Source of the DNA: Candidatus Sericytochromatia bacterium
GTDB taxonomy: Bacteria > Cyanobacteriota > Sericytochromatia > UBA7694
Direction of reading: 5' to 3'
Length of the DNA: 64,000 bases
NCBI GenBank assembly: GCA_018780035.1
Contig: JADMKE010000001.1
Location: 1-64,000, forward strand
The first letter of the stretch is position 1, and every line of letters begins with the position of its first letter. Below, in pieces: positions 52,075 to 60,426 of the stretch. The notes beneath the pieces were generated by a model, which worked only from the letters and a program-made list of their open reading frames with translations, did no database searches and had not been told where the DNA came from. The translations under genes and the position numbers were made by a program.

Positions 52075-53223
52075 TTGTTCAACCCACAACCCCTTTTATT
52101 CAAACTCTTTTCAGGCACCTTGTTTACATTATGGCTGGTGGGCTTCTTGCCCAGTTCAAAGGCCTCAGCGCTGCAAATCAGCCTCAAACCACAACACACA
52201 GGCCTCAAGCAGCCCGTCTATCTGACTGCTCCCAACGGCAGCAGCGATCTCTACGTGGTCGAACAGGCGGGTATCATTCGCCTGCGCAGCGGTGGTAAAT
52301 GGCAGACGGCCCCCTTTTTGGATCTGCATTCACAGGTGGTTTCAGGGGGCGAAATGGGGCTTTTGTCTTTGGCATTTCATCCCCAATACACCCGCAATGG
52401 GCGCTTTTTTCTCAACTACACCACGGGCTCCCCGCTCAAAACCCGTGTTTCAGAATGGCGGGCCAACCCCAAGAACAAACAAGTGATTGCTGGCAGTGAG
52501 CGGGTCTTGCTCGAAATCGCTCAGCCTTATCGCAATCACAATGGGGGCCAAATTGCCTTTGGCCACGATCAGAAGTTGTATATTGGCATGGGCGACGGAG
52601 GCAGCGCCAACGATCCCCAGGGCCATGGCCAAAACCTCAGCAGTTTGCTGGGCAAAATCTTGCGCATCGATGTCGATCAGGGGCCCCCTTATCGCATTCC
52701 CAGTGACAACCCCTTTCTCAAACGGCCCGGCGTGCGACCCGAAATTTGGGCTTACGGTTTGCGCAATCCCTGGCGTTTCAGTTTTGACCGTGCCACGGGC
52801 GAACTCTATGCCGGGGATGTCGGCCAAAACCGCTTTGAAGAAATTGATCTGATTCAAAAAGGGGGCAATTATGGCTGGAAAATCCGCGAGGGTTTGGCCT
52901 GCTTTTTTCCCGAAAACAACTGTCCGAGCACAGGTTTAAAAGCCCCTTTGTGGGTCTATGACCACAGCCAAGGGGTCTCCGTGACGGGGGGCTTTGTCTA
53001 CCGGGGCAGCAAATACCCTGCGCTCAAGGGCATTTACCTCTACGCTGATTTTGGTTCGGGTACCATCTGGGGCCTCAAGCAAAACAAAGGCAAAAATACC
53101 TGGCATCAAGTGCTTCTGAACTCAGGGCTGCAGGTCAGCTCGTTTGGACAAGATGGTCAGGGCGAGCTGTACTTGTTAGACTATAGCAATGGTCGCGTAT
53201 TTCAGATCGAAGCACGGAGCTAA
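52075..53223 (+). CDS. PQQ-dependent sugar dehydrogenase (soluble GDH type)
   Basis: A 382-residue exported protein. It starts at a TTG (52075-52077), with AGAGG upstream, and a signal peptide (LFTLWLVGFLPSSKASA). The six-bladed propeller carries the family motifs: VVEQAGIIRLRSGG, GGEMGLLSLAFHPQY, RNHNGGQIAFGHDQKLYIGMGDGGSANDPQG (His of HNGG is the catalytic base in soluble GDH), GLRNPWRFSFDRATGELYAGDVGQN and the PQQ-binding GGNYGWKIREG. Substrate unknown; relatives oxidise aldoses. Whether PQQ is made or imported is not shown. PhnD-like gene follows by 13 nt. Confidence 0.9.
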   Translation: MFNPQPLLFKLFSGTLFTLWLVGFLPSSKASALQISLKPQHTGLKQPVYLTAPNGSSDLYVVEQAGIIRLRSGGKWQTAPFLDLHSQVVSGGEMGLLSLAFHPQYTRNGRFFLNYTTGSPLKTRVSEWRANPKNKQVIAGSERVLLEIAQPYRNHNGGQIAFGHDQKLYIGMGDGGSANDPQGHGQNLSSLLGKILRIDVDQGPPYRIPSDNPFLKRPGVRPEIWAYGLRNPWRFSFDRATGELYAGDVGQNRFEEIDLIQKGGNYGWKIREGLACFFPENNCPSTGLKAPLWVYDHSQGVSVTGGFVYRGSKYPALKGIYLYADFGSGTIWGLKQNKGKNTWHQVLLNSGLQVSSFGQDGQGELYLLDYSNGRVFQIEARS

Positions 53224-53236
53224 AACGGAGCCAAAA

Positions 53237-54163
53237 ATGAACAAATGGATGAGAAAAACCGGGGGGTTATTCCTCTGGATGATGCTGGTAACGCTGTTGG
53301 CCTGTGCACCGGCTGCCGAAGAACCCACGAAAAAGGTCTTGCGCCTGGGATTGGTGCCCTTTGAAACCGGTGAAGAATTACTCAAAGATGTCCAGCCTCT
53401 GATGGATGTGATTGAAAAAGGCATGGACATGGAAGTACGCCCCATTGTGGCGGCCGATTATGCCGGGGTCGTTGAAGCCTTAAAAAACAAACAATTGGAC
53501 ATTGCCTTTCTGAGCCCGGCCTCTTACGTGCTCGCCAAACAGGAAGCCAATGTCAAAGTGCTGCTCAAGTCCAAGTACAGCAGCACCGGTCAACCGCATT
53601 TTTTTGGTGCAATCATTGTGCGCACAGATAGCCCGATCAAATCGATGAAAGACCTCAAAGGCAAACGCTTTTCCTTTGGCGATCCGATCTCGACCACCGG
53701 ACATATTTTTGCCCGGATTTTAATGAAAGAGTCAGGTATCAACCCCGACACAGATTTGGACAATGTGGTCTACTCCGGCAGTCACGACGCCACCATTCTG
53801 GCTGTCCTGAATAAAAAGGTCGATGCGGGTGCCACCTACGCCTATGACAAAGAGAACAAACTCACCGCCTGGAGTCGCTTTTTAAAGCCCGAAGAGCAGA
53901 AACACATTCGGGTCTTGGCCTATAGCGGGCCCATACCCGCGGATACGATCTGCGCCAGTCAAGACATGGCCCCCGAATTGGCTGAAAAATTCCGCCAGAC
54001 CATGCTGGCTTATACCGCCACAGCTGAAGGCAAGGCCCTCATGCGCAAACTTTACCACTTTGACGGCTATGTGCCTGCTGAGGATGCTGATTACAAATCT
54101 GTACGCGAAGGCTTTGCCGCAGCAGGTATCGACCTCAAAGAAAAGCTCAAAAAAGACAAATAG
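53237..54163 (+). CDS. PhnD-like phosphonate/phosphite-binding lipoprotein
   Basis: A 308-residue lipoprotein of the PhnD/SsuA/TauA-like family (periplasmic-binding fold 2). The lipobox is LLAC. Motifs: LRLGLVPFETGEELLKDVQPLMDVIE, LDIAFLSPASYVLA, GAIIVRTDSPIKSMKDLKGKRFSFGDPISTTGHIFARILM (the FGDPxSTSGxxxP segment of PhnD), VVYSGSHDATILAVLNKKVDAGATY. Relatives deliver phosphonates or phosphite to an ABC importer. No ATPase or permease of that importer is nearby, so it is an orphan here. The ATG at 53237 follows ACGGAG. Confidence 0.88.
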   Translation: MNKWMRKTGGLFLWMMLVTLLACAPAAEEPTKKVLRLGLVPFETGEELLKDVQPLMDVIEKGMDMEVRPIVAADYAGVVEALKNKQLDIAFLSPASYVLAKQEANVKVLLKSKYSSTGQPHFFGAIIVRTDSPIKSMKDLKGKRFSFGDPISTTGHIFARILMKESGINPDTDLDNVVYSGSHDATILAVLNKKVDAGATYAYDKENKLTAWSRFLKPEEQKHIRVLAYSGPIPADTICASQDMAPELAEKFRQTMLAYTATAEGKALMRKLYHFDGYVPAEDADYKSVREGFAAAGIDLKEKLKKDK

Positions 54164-54178
54164 CGTGGTCTCAACCAG

Positions 54179-54212
54179 AAAAGCCCCGGAGTGATTTCTC
54201 TCCGGGGCTTTT
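54179..54212. terminator. Intrinsic terminator, bidirectional in shape
   Basis: AAAAGCCCCGGAG pairs with CTCCGGGGCTTTT across an 8-nt loop, 15 nt after the PhnD-like stop, with T run on the plus strand. The same stem faces the lysC stop (54232) from the other side. Confidence 0.85.
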
Positions 54213-54231
54213 GTCTGAAACAAATCTGGGA

Positions 54232-55485
54232 CTAGAGCAAAGCCAACTCTTCGTTCTCTGCAGCGCTGCCTTCGGGCAAGACAAAGTGATTGTGAATCAC
54301 CTGCATGGCCTGTTTGACTTCACTGCGCGCCACCACGCAGGAGATTTTGATCTCCGAGGTGCTGATCATCTGAATATTGATGCGGGCATGGGAGAGGGCT
54401 TCAAACATCTCTGCGGCAATGCCGGGTGTGCCAATCATGCCCACACCGACGATGGAGACCTTGGCCACGTCTTGGTCATAGACCACATCGCGGGCACCGA
54501 GTTTTTCGGCGACCTGCTGGGTAATCGCAATCGCCTGGGTCAGGTCGTCTTCGTGTACCGTAAACGCAATATCGTTGGTGAGATTCTCCTGCACCGATTG
54601 AATAATCATGTCCACGCTGATGGCTTTTTCAGCCAGGGCGCCAAAGAGTTGAGCCGCCACACCGGGGCGATCGGGCACGTGGCGAATCGCCACTTTGGCT
54701 TGCTTGGCATCAGCGGTAACCCCCGTTACGGGGCGGTGAATTTCGAGATCCTTCATGGGTTTGACATAGGTCCCTTCATTGGTATTAAAACTGGAACGAA
54801 CATGCACCATGGTGCCGTATTTTTTGGCACATTCCACCGAACGGGGGTGCAGCACCTTGGCGCCCAAATGGGCCAGCTCCAGCATTTCTTCGTAGGAAAT
54901 TTCAGCTAATTTGTGGGCCTCGGGCACCACATTGGGATCTGTGGTATAAACCCCATCGACATCGGTATAAATTTCACAGACAGCGGCATCCAAAGCACCG
55001 GCCAAGGCCACTGCGGTTGTATCCGAGCCGCCACGTCCCAGGGTTGTGATCTGTTGATCGGGGGTGACCCCCTGGAAACCAGCCACGACCACAATGCAGT
55101 CTTCGGCCAGATGTTTTTGAATGGCTTCGGTGTCGATATTGATAATTTTGGCTTTGTTGTGGCGGTTTTCGGTAATAATCCCCGCCTGGGCGCCGGTCAT
55201 CGAGACGGCTTTTAAACCCAGTTCGTGCAAGGCCATACAGAGCAAGGCGATGGATACCTGCTCGCCAGTGGCCAAGAGCATGTCCATTTCGCGGCCATGG
55301 GGTTGGCTGGCAATTTCGCGGGCCATGCCCACGAGTTTATCGGTGGTTTTGCCCATGGCGGACACCACCACGACCAAACCTTGGGGACTGTCTTTTTTGC
55401 TTGCGGCCACGCGGCGGGCCACATTTTGAATGCAGGCGACATCGGCCATCGAAGAGCCGCCAAATTTTTGTACAAGAATAGGCAT
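54232..55485 (-). CDS. lysC: Aspartate kinase
   Basis: Aspartate kinase phosphorylates aspartate at the start of lysine, methionine and threonine synthesis. The 417-residue protein has [15 protein letters not shown] (KFGGSS), [43 protein letters not shown] and [14 protein letters not shown], then two ACT domains (about 270-340 and 350-417) that bind the feedback inhibitor. Length is that of the lysC/ask class with an alpha and an overlapping beta part. It lies 83 nt after thrB, another gene of the pathway. No leader peptide or riboswitch is visible before it. Confidence 0.96.
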   Translation of the reverse strand: MPILVQKFGGSSMADVACIQNVARRVAASKKDSPQGLVVVVSAMGKTTDKLVGMAREIASQPHGREMDMLLATGEQVSIALLCMALHELGLKAVSMTGAQAGIITENRHNKAKIINIDTEAIQKHLAEDCIVVVAGFQGVTPDQQITTLGRGGSDTTAVALAGALDAAVCEIYTDVDGVYTTDPNVVPEAHKLAEISYEEMLELAHLGAKVLHPRSVECAKKYGTMVHVRSSFNTNEGTYVKPMKDLEIHRPVTGVTADAKQAKVAIRHVPDRPGVAAQLFGALAEKAISVDMIIQSVQENLTNDIAFTVHEDDLTQAIAITQQVAEKLGARDVVYDQDVAKVSIVGVGMIGTPGIAAEMFEALSHARINIQMISTSEIKISCVVARSEVKQAMQVIHNHFVLPEGSAAENEELALL

Positions 55486-55568
55486 CGGATTTCTGCTTTT
55501 CTACTTCACTTAGAGCGTTGTTGGTCTTAGAACAGTCTCTTAACGTGTCATACGTGAGAGTTGCCCTC

Positions 55569-56492
55569 TCAGTATATAACCACGGCCCCCTGGGTATCTA
55601 GGGATGCAATCACATAGTCGCAGGAAATCCCCTGCTTGTTCCATTCGGCTTGCATCGCTGCGGCAACTCTTTCAGCCTCTTCACGGCAGAGGGCCAAGAG
55701 ACTGGGCCCAGCACCGCTTAAAACAGACCCCAGTGCACCGGCCTGGCGGGCTGCTTGCATCACCTCGGGCATGCCAGGTACCAGGGCTTGGCGGTAGGGC
55801 TGATGGAGGCGATCGTTGAGCCCCAAACGCAAAAGAGCGTCGTTGTTTTGGGCCAGACCCGCCACCAGGGCCGCCAGATAGCTGGTATTGGCAATACAAT
55901 CTGCCCGGCTGAAGTGCTCAGGTACCACTGAGCGGGCCGTTTTGGTCTCCAATTCAAATTCAGGAAAACAGACCACCCAATTTAAGTTTGCTGGGACTTG
56001 CAGGGGAAAAGAGGCATAGCCCTCTGCCGTTTCTAAGCTGAGAATACAGCCCCCAAGCAAAGCCGGGGCGACATTGTCGGGGTGCCCTTCCCAGGCGATT
56101 GCCTTTTGCAGAATCTCAGCCTGGGAAAAAGGCCGCTCAAGCCAGGCATTGGCCGCCAGCAAACCGGCCACAATGGCCGTTGAACTGCTGCCCAAGCCGC
56201 GGGCCGGGGGAATCGCCATTGCCAATTCAATCGCCACAGCCGGTGTGGCTTGCTGTCGCTCTTGAAAAAGGGTGTGAAAGGCCTGCCAAACCACATTGCG
56301 CTGATCCAGTGGAAAATTGACCTCTCCACCAAAACGTCCCGTGGCCGTGATCTGCACATAATTATTGTCTTGCTCAGACAAAGGCTCAAAAGCAAACGCA
56401 TTATACAGACTCAGGGCTGTGCCAATCAGATCGTATCCGGCCCCCAGATTGGCTGTGGTAGCTGGTACGCGGACAAGCAGAGCCTCAAACAT
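55569..56492 (-). CDS. thrB: Homoserine kinase
   Basis: ThrB phosphorylates homoserine for threonine synthesis. The 307-residue GHMP kinase has VRVPATTANLGAGYDLIGTAL near the start, the ATP loop PPARGLGSSSTAIVAGLLAAN, and a late GALGSVLSGAGPSLLAL, the three GHMP motifs. The ATG at 56492 follows the stop of the LPP20-like gene by one base, so the two are coupled. With lysC downstream, threonine synthesis is partly clustered here; thrC and hom are elsewhere. Confidence 0.96.
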   Translation of the reverse strand: MFEALLVRVPATTANLGAGYDLIGTALSLYNAFAFEPLSEQDNNYVQITATGRFGGEVNFPLDQRNVVWQAFHTLFQERQQATPAVAIELAMAIPPARGLGSSSTAIVAGLLAANAWLERPFSQAEILQKAIAWEGHPDNVAPALLGGCILSLETAEGYASFPLQVPANLNWVVCFPEFELETKTARSVVPEHFSRADCIANTSYLAALVAGLAQNNDALLRLGLNDRLHQPYRQALVPGMPEVMQAARQAGALGSVLSGAGPSLLALCREEAERVAAAMQAEWNKQGISCDYVIASLDTQGAVVIY

Positions 56493-56493
56493 C

Positions 56494-56970
56494 TTATTGC
56501 AGCTTGCCGTCGGCTCCCACGGTAACCTGGACGCCAAAGGTGGCGCTGATCAGCTCTTGAATACGGTGAGAAGGCAGATAGAGCTGAATAAAAAAGACCC
56601 GGCGTTGTTCGTCGTAATGGCGCTGACGAGAGACAATATTGCCCAATTTGCGCTCCAATTGATAAGCGGCATCTTCTTCTGATACGGTTTCTTTTTTGGC
56701 CGCTTGATAGGTGACGTAAGCTTTGGCCAATTCCCGGGCCACCATTTTGCGGGCTTCGCGCAGGGCATTCTCTTCGGCCAGTTGAGCTTCCTCCCCTGCA
56801 TTGGTGCTGTATTCAGATGCACTGTAACTTGCCACACTTAAACCCGTGCCATCCCAGTGAGCGGGGGTTTCTGCCCAATCTGGCCGATCGATCACCCCTT
56901 TTTGGGTTGCACAGGCCACCAGAATCAAAGCCGAAGTCAGGAGCAGCAGGGAACGGACAAGATGTGGCAT
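56494..56970 (-). CDS. LPP20-like lipoprotein
   Basis: A 158-residue lipoprotein (start 56970 chosen: GAGGA lies 8 nt upstream; lipobox LVAC). The mature part begins RPDWAETPAHW, then shows a helical repeat (AEENALREARKMVARELAKAYV, AAYQLERKLGNIVSRQRHYDEQ) and FFIQLYLP near the end. This pattern of an Ala-rich helix after a D/W motif is that of the LPP20 family. It is in front of thrB with which it is coupled, an unusual pairing; co-expression could be coincidental. Function unknown. Confidence 0.72.
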   Translation of the reverse strand: MPHLVRSLLLLTSALILVACATQKGVIDRPDWAETPAHWDGTGLSVASYSASEYSTNAGEEAQLAEENALREARKMVARELAKAYVTYQAAKKETVSEEDAAYQLERKLGNIVSRQRHYDEQRRVFFIQLYLPSHRIQELISATFGVQVTVGADGKLQ

Positions 56971-57024
56971 GAAGTATTCCTCACAGGGGTTCAATTCTCC
57001 GGCGCGATCTCATCCGGATGCTTC

Positions 57025-57030
57025 ATTATA
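57025..57030 (-). promoter_or_regulatory. -10 box of the LPP20-thrB-lysC unit
   Basis: On the minus strand, TATAAT (context GAGGTATAAT), 54 nt before the ATG at 56970. No good -35. Confidence 0.45.
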
Positions 57031-57043
57031 CCTCAAAACAAAA

Positions 57044-57071
57044 AGGAGCCCGCTTTTTCAAGTGGGCCCCT
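57044..57071 (-). terminator. Terminator after the sialidase-like propeller gene
   Basis: On the minus strand, AGGGGCCCAC pairs with the GCGGGCTCCT segment (one wobble, one mismatch), and CCTTTTTGTTTT follows. It starts 19 nt after the gene stop at 57091. Confidence 0.65.
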
Positions 57072-57090
57072 CTTATTTTAAACGGCGGGA

Positions 57091-59391
57091 TTAATTGGTT
57101 GTGGTCGTCACTGTGGCTTTCAGAGAGTGATAAATATCTGAATTGACCGGATCTGATGCGCTATTGCTCCAGATCGCAGAGATACGACCACGGCTGTCAA
57201 CCACGACCAAGGGTTTGTCTGCCGGTACCTTGTTTTGAGAGGTGGGCAAATTGTCAAAACCTTGGAAAGGCGTTGCTGTTGCCGAAGCTGAAGCGACAGG
57301 TACAGGCGTAGCCGTGGGATCGGGAGTGGGGGTCGCGAAGGCTGAAGGGGTGGCAGACGGGGTTGTCGAAACAGTGCCCTGGGGCAGCTCCCAGCCTTCA
57401 TTGGTTCTGCGGCGGTAGCGCAAAACGGGGGTGCCATCATTTAACGATGAGGCCCAAACCAAATTGACATTGCCAATATTGTCCAAGAACAGGGTGGCAT
57501 GGCTCAAAACGGGCAAGGTTACGCCATTCACTTCGTGAGCCGGCTCCGAACGTGACCAAGTCTTGTTCGAGCGGAAGACATACTGAATGGTGTCTTGATC
57601 GCGGCGAATCAGGTGCAGACGGTTGAGTAAATCGACCCGCGCATCGAGACTGCGGGGCAAATTGCCTGCCGCGCCTTGATTAAACGGTACTTCTTCAATC
57701 GCCTGGAACTCTTTGCCATCATAGCTGATGTACTGAACGCGTGAGGTGTCTTCAACTTCCCAAACGATGTGCAGCCGGCCATCGGTACCAATATTTAACT
57801 TGGGCCGATAGGACTGGGTGGTGGCAGCAGAGAGCTGAATGGGCTCCAGCCATTTGCCATTTTGCAATTGACTCAGGTAGACCGTTTTCACGCTGTTGAG
57901 CAATTGGCTCCAGACCGCATAGACCTGACCATTGATCGGGTTAACGGCGATATCTGGATTATCTGCTTCAACATCGCTGGTGGGGGACAAACCGGAGATA
58001 ATCAAAGGTTTGGTCCAGTTGACGCCATCGAAGCGACTGTAGACAATGCGGCGTCCGCGGAAATCGGTATTGTCGCTATTTGCAGACCAAACCACGTGCG
58101 GAGAGCGGTCTACGCCAACAGCGACCGCTGGATTGCGCGCTCCCCGGAATTTATCGCTGCCAGAGACAGAGACAAAGCCCGAAGGCTGGGTCGAGACATT
58201 GCGGTTATCGGTGGACCAAGTTTTGCCGTTGTAGCGGCTGTAAAAAATTGAGCCACTTTCTTTTTCTTCCTGAAAGCCATCTTGGCGCCAAACCACATGG
58301 ATGCTGTCTGAACCATCCATTTCAGCATCGGGCTGATCGGAGGAACCAATATTGCCGGAGGCATTGATTGGGGTGGCAGACCAACCCACCTGTTTGACTT
58401 CAAAGTCCAGTGTGGTTTGTGAATTGGTTGTAATCGTCGTCGCTTTGGCCGCACTCAGTTCATTCAAACTGGTAATGGTATCTCCCTCTACGCGATAACC
58501 AGAAGCCACCACACGCACCGTCCATTTGCCGGGGGGCACATTGTCAATGCGGTAGTCCACAGAAGAGGTGGTGGTTGTGGTCGTACTGGACGCAGTTACC
58601 TGGGGCGGAGCCACCACAATCACAGGCGAAGAAACGGGGTCATTGCTAAAGACCACTGCGGCGTCACCGGCTTTAAGGCCTTTAATGGCACCGGTAATAT
58701 TGCCCGGGCGCAAAACAGGATTGGCGGGTACAATCGAGGGTACTTTGCCTTTGCCCAAAACAATGGCATCGACAAAAGCGGCGTGATTGACCAAGAAAGG
58801 ATTGGCGGCACTTTTGCCTTCGACAATCAGATTCATCAATTTGGTGGTGTCTACAGCCGCAGCCGCTGCTGCATCTCGGGCTTTGACCTGTTCCAAAACA
58901 GTGGCAACTGCCGTTGTCAACGGATTGACATCCACATCAGGCGTCACCTCAGAAGACTCAACGCTGAAAACCCCTTTAACCATCGCGCCTTGAACGGCTT
59001 CGAGATCATCCATACCCTCGACAGAAATCAGGTAATTTTTGCCCAAAGGTACCTTAATGGTGGCAGTCATGCCCCCTTGGGTAATGGGGATAATTTTTTC
59101 AGCGACAAAATCACTGACCACATTTGTAATGTTCACTTTGATGCGGTTGATGCGGCCTTCTTCAATCGACTGGGTGCTAAAGCCATGATAAGCGCTCAGA
59201 GCGGGGTAAGCTTTAGGGGCAGGAAGATCAATGTGCAGGCGGATCGCTCCGCTTTCGGTATTGATTTGCAAGACACTCTGATTCAACGAGGAAGACGTAT
59301 TGAGTGGAACGGTTTGACAACTCAACACACCGGCCAAGGAAACGGAAACTGCAATGATGAGTCCTGTGATTTTTTTGTTTCTGACTTTCAC
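57091..59391 (-). CDS. Surface lipoprotein with C-terminal sialidase-like propeller
   Basis: A 766-residue lipoprotein (lipobox VLSC). Residues ~40-180 are beta-rich, then a segment VDYRIDNVPPGKWTVRVVASGY like a carboxypeptidase-regulatory-type domain. The C-terminal ~350 residues form a six-bladed propeller of the sialidase/BNR-like type, repeats such as IHVVWRQDGFQEEKESGSIFYSRYNGKTWS, SPHVVWSANSDNTDFRGRRIVYSRFDGVNWT, LHIVWEVEDTSRVQYISYDGKEF. The end contains a Pro/Thr/Ala-rich stretch (TPTPDPTATPVPVASAS). It is 8 nt downstream of the Ig-like lipoprotein gene. Probable surface adhesion or glycan role; unproven. Confidence 0.8.
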   Translation of the reverse strand: MKVRNKKITGLIIAVSVSLAGVLSCQTVPLNTSSSLNQSVLQINTESGAIRLHIDLPAPKAYPALSAYHGFSTQSIEEGRINRIKVNITNVVSDFVAEKIIPITQGGMTATIKVPLGKNYLISVEGMDDLEAVQGAMVKGVFSVESSEVTPDVDVNPLTTAVATVLEQVKARDAAAAAAVDTTKLMNLIVEGKSAANPFLVNHAAFVDAIVLGKGKVPSIVPANPVLRPGNITGAIKGLKAGDAAVVFSNDPVSSPVIVVAPPQVTASSTTTTTTSSVDYRIDNVPPGKWTVRVVASGYRVEGDTITSLNELSAAKATTITTNSQTTLDFEVKQVGWSATPINASGNIGSSDQPDAEMDGSDSIHVVWRQDGFQEEKESGSIFYSRYNGKTWSTDNRNVSTQPSGFVSVSGSDKFRGARNPAVAVGVDRSPHVVWSANSDNTDFRGRRIVYSRFDGVNWTKPLIISGLSPTSDVEADNPDIAVNPINGQVYAVWSQLLNSVKTVYLSQLQNGKWLEPIQLSAATTQSYRPKLNIGTDGRLHIVWEVEDTSRVQYISYDGKEFQAIEEVPFNQGAAGNLPRSLDARVDLLNRLHLIRRDQDTIQYVFRSNKTWSRSEPAHEVNGVTLPVLSHATLFLDNIGNVNLVWASSLNDGTPVLRYRRRTNEGWELPQGTVSTTPSATPSAFATPTPDPTATPVPVASASATATPFQGFDNLPTSQNKVPADKPLVVVDSRGRISAIWSNSASDPVNSDIYHSLKATVTTTTN

Positions 59392-59399
59392 AGTTGAAC

Positions 59400-60164
59400 T
59401 TACTCCGTAAACTTGATGTGGGCCCGGATAGTGCCTTCCTGGACCTGAATCTGAATAATATTGCTGGTGACATTGCCTGCGCTGGCAATCAGGTTGGTGG
59501 TCCCTGTTGCAACAGCGGTCACCACGCCCGTGCTGTTGACGGTGGCAATTGACTCATCGCTGGAAGACCAAGCAAAAGTCAAATTGGAAATGGCCTGACC
59601 GAGGGAGTCTTGGCCGATGGCCACAAATTGACGCTGTTCACCCAAACGGCTGAACTTAAACAATGTGGGCTGGGCGGCTTCATTTTCAGGACGAATCACA
59701 ATGGTACGCAATTTTGCCAATTCAGCAGACGTCGCATCATCGGATTTAATGCCGGTACTCGGGCTGGCAGGGGTGGTGGTGGGAGTGGTCGCTGCTGCAC
59801 TAGCAGGAACAATGGTCACCAGCGCCTTGGCTTCACGGCCCAGACTTTCGGCTTTAATTTGCGCATTACCGGGCTTGAGGGCGGTAATATTGCCATTATT
59901 GTCAATCGTCAGAATTTCGGGACTGAGACTGCTCCAATTGGTGGGCAGATCGCGCTTGATATCACCATCTTGATTGAGCAGCGCAGACACCTTGGTGGTT
60001 TTTCCCACCTCAAGTGAGATGGTACCAGGCTCAATGACCAGACCAGTACCCGCAACCGGTGCGTTGGTAGCTGGCGTGGGGGTAACAATTGGGTTGTCAT
60101 TGTTGCTGCAGGCGGTAACCACGAGCAGGGACAGGATCAGGGTAGAAAAGATTTTGCTGGACAA
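59400..60164 (-). CDS. Ig-like (BIG2) lipoprotein
   Basis: A lipoprotein of 254 residues. The TTG at 60164 is chosen because a perfect AGGAGG ends 9 nt upstream; the GTG at 60173, which opens the longer frame, lies only one base after it. The lipobox is VVTAC. Two BIG2-type Ig-like domains are seen: ISLEVGKTTKVSALLNQ...NWSSLSPEILTIDNNGNITALKPGNAQIKAES and FVAIGQDSLGQAISNLTFAWSSSDESIATVNSTGVVTAVATGTTNLIAS (SSDESIATV-GxVTAxxxGTxxIxA is the diagnostic part). Between them is a Thr/Pro/Ala linker. Co-transcribed with the propeller lipoprotein downstream. Confidence 0.85.
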   Translation of the reverse strand: MSSKIFSTLILSLLVVTACSNNDNPIVTPTPATNAPVAGTGLVIEPGTISLEVGKTTKVSALLNQDGDIKRDLPTNWSSLSPEILTIDNNGNITALKPGNAQIKAESLGREAKALVTIVPASAAATTPTTTPASPSTGIKSDDATSAELAKLRTIVIRPENEAAQPTLFKFSRLGEQRQFVAIGQDSLGQAISNLTFAWSSSDESIATVNSTGVVTAVATGTTNLIASAGNVTSNIIQIQVQEGTIRAHIKFTE

Positions 60165-60249
60165 ACGACCCACTCCTCCTAAGAATGTACGGTAAGCATC
60201 GGCATGCCGGGATATCGGCTTAACTCTCTGCCTGATAATTTCAGACTTA

Positions 60250-60258
60250 AGTATAGCA
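60250..60258 (-). promoter_or_regulatory. Extended -10 promoter of the Ig-like lipoprotein operon
   Basis: On the minus strand, TGCTATACT, 85 nt before the TTG at 60164. The remaining gap up to 60426 is AT-rich with ATTTTTAAT repeats and no gene. Confidence 0.5.
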
Positions 60259-60426
60259 CAGAGGTTTTTTCCAAATAAACACTTTAAAAATCAGGCTTAA
60301 ACCCCTTTATGGGTCGCTTATGCTGATGGATCAAGATTAAGTCAATCAATTAAAATTTAACAAACAAACAAAAATTTAATGAAAAATTAAAAATAGACCC
60401 CCCTCATATTAAAAATAAATCCGGTT

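Noticed and set aside
55486..55568. Lysine riboswitch or leader peptide before lysC
   Set aside because: Only 83 nt, one small hairpin at 55556-55570 and no riboswitch core.
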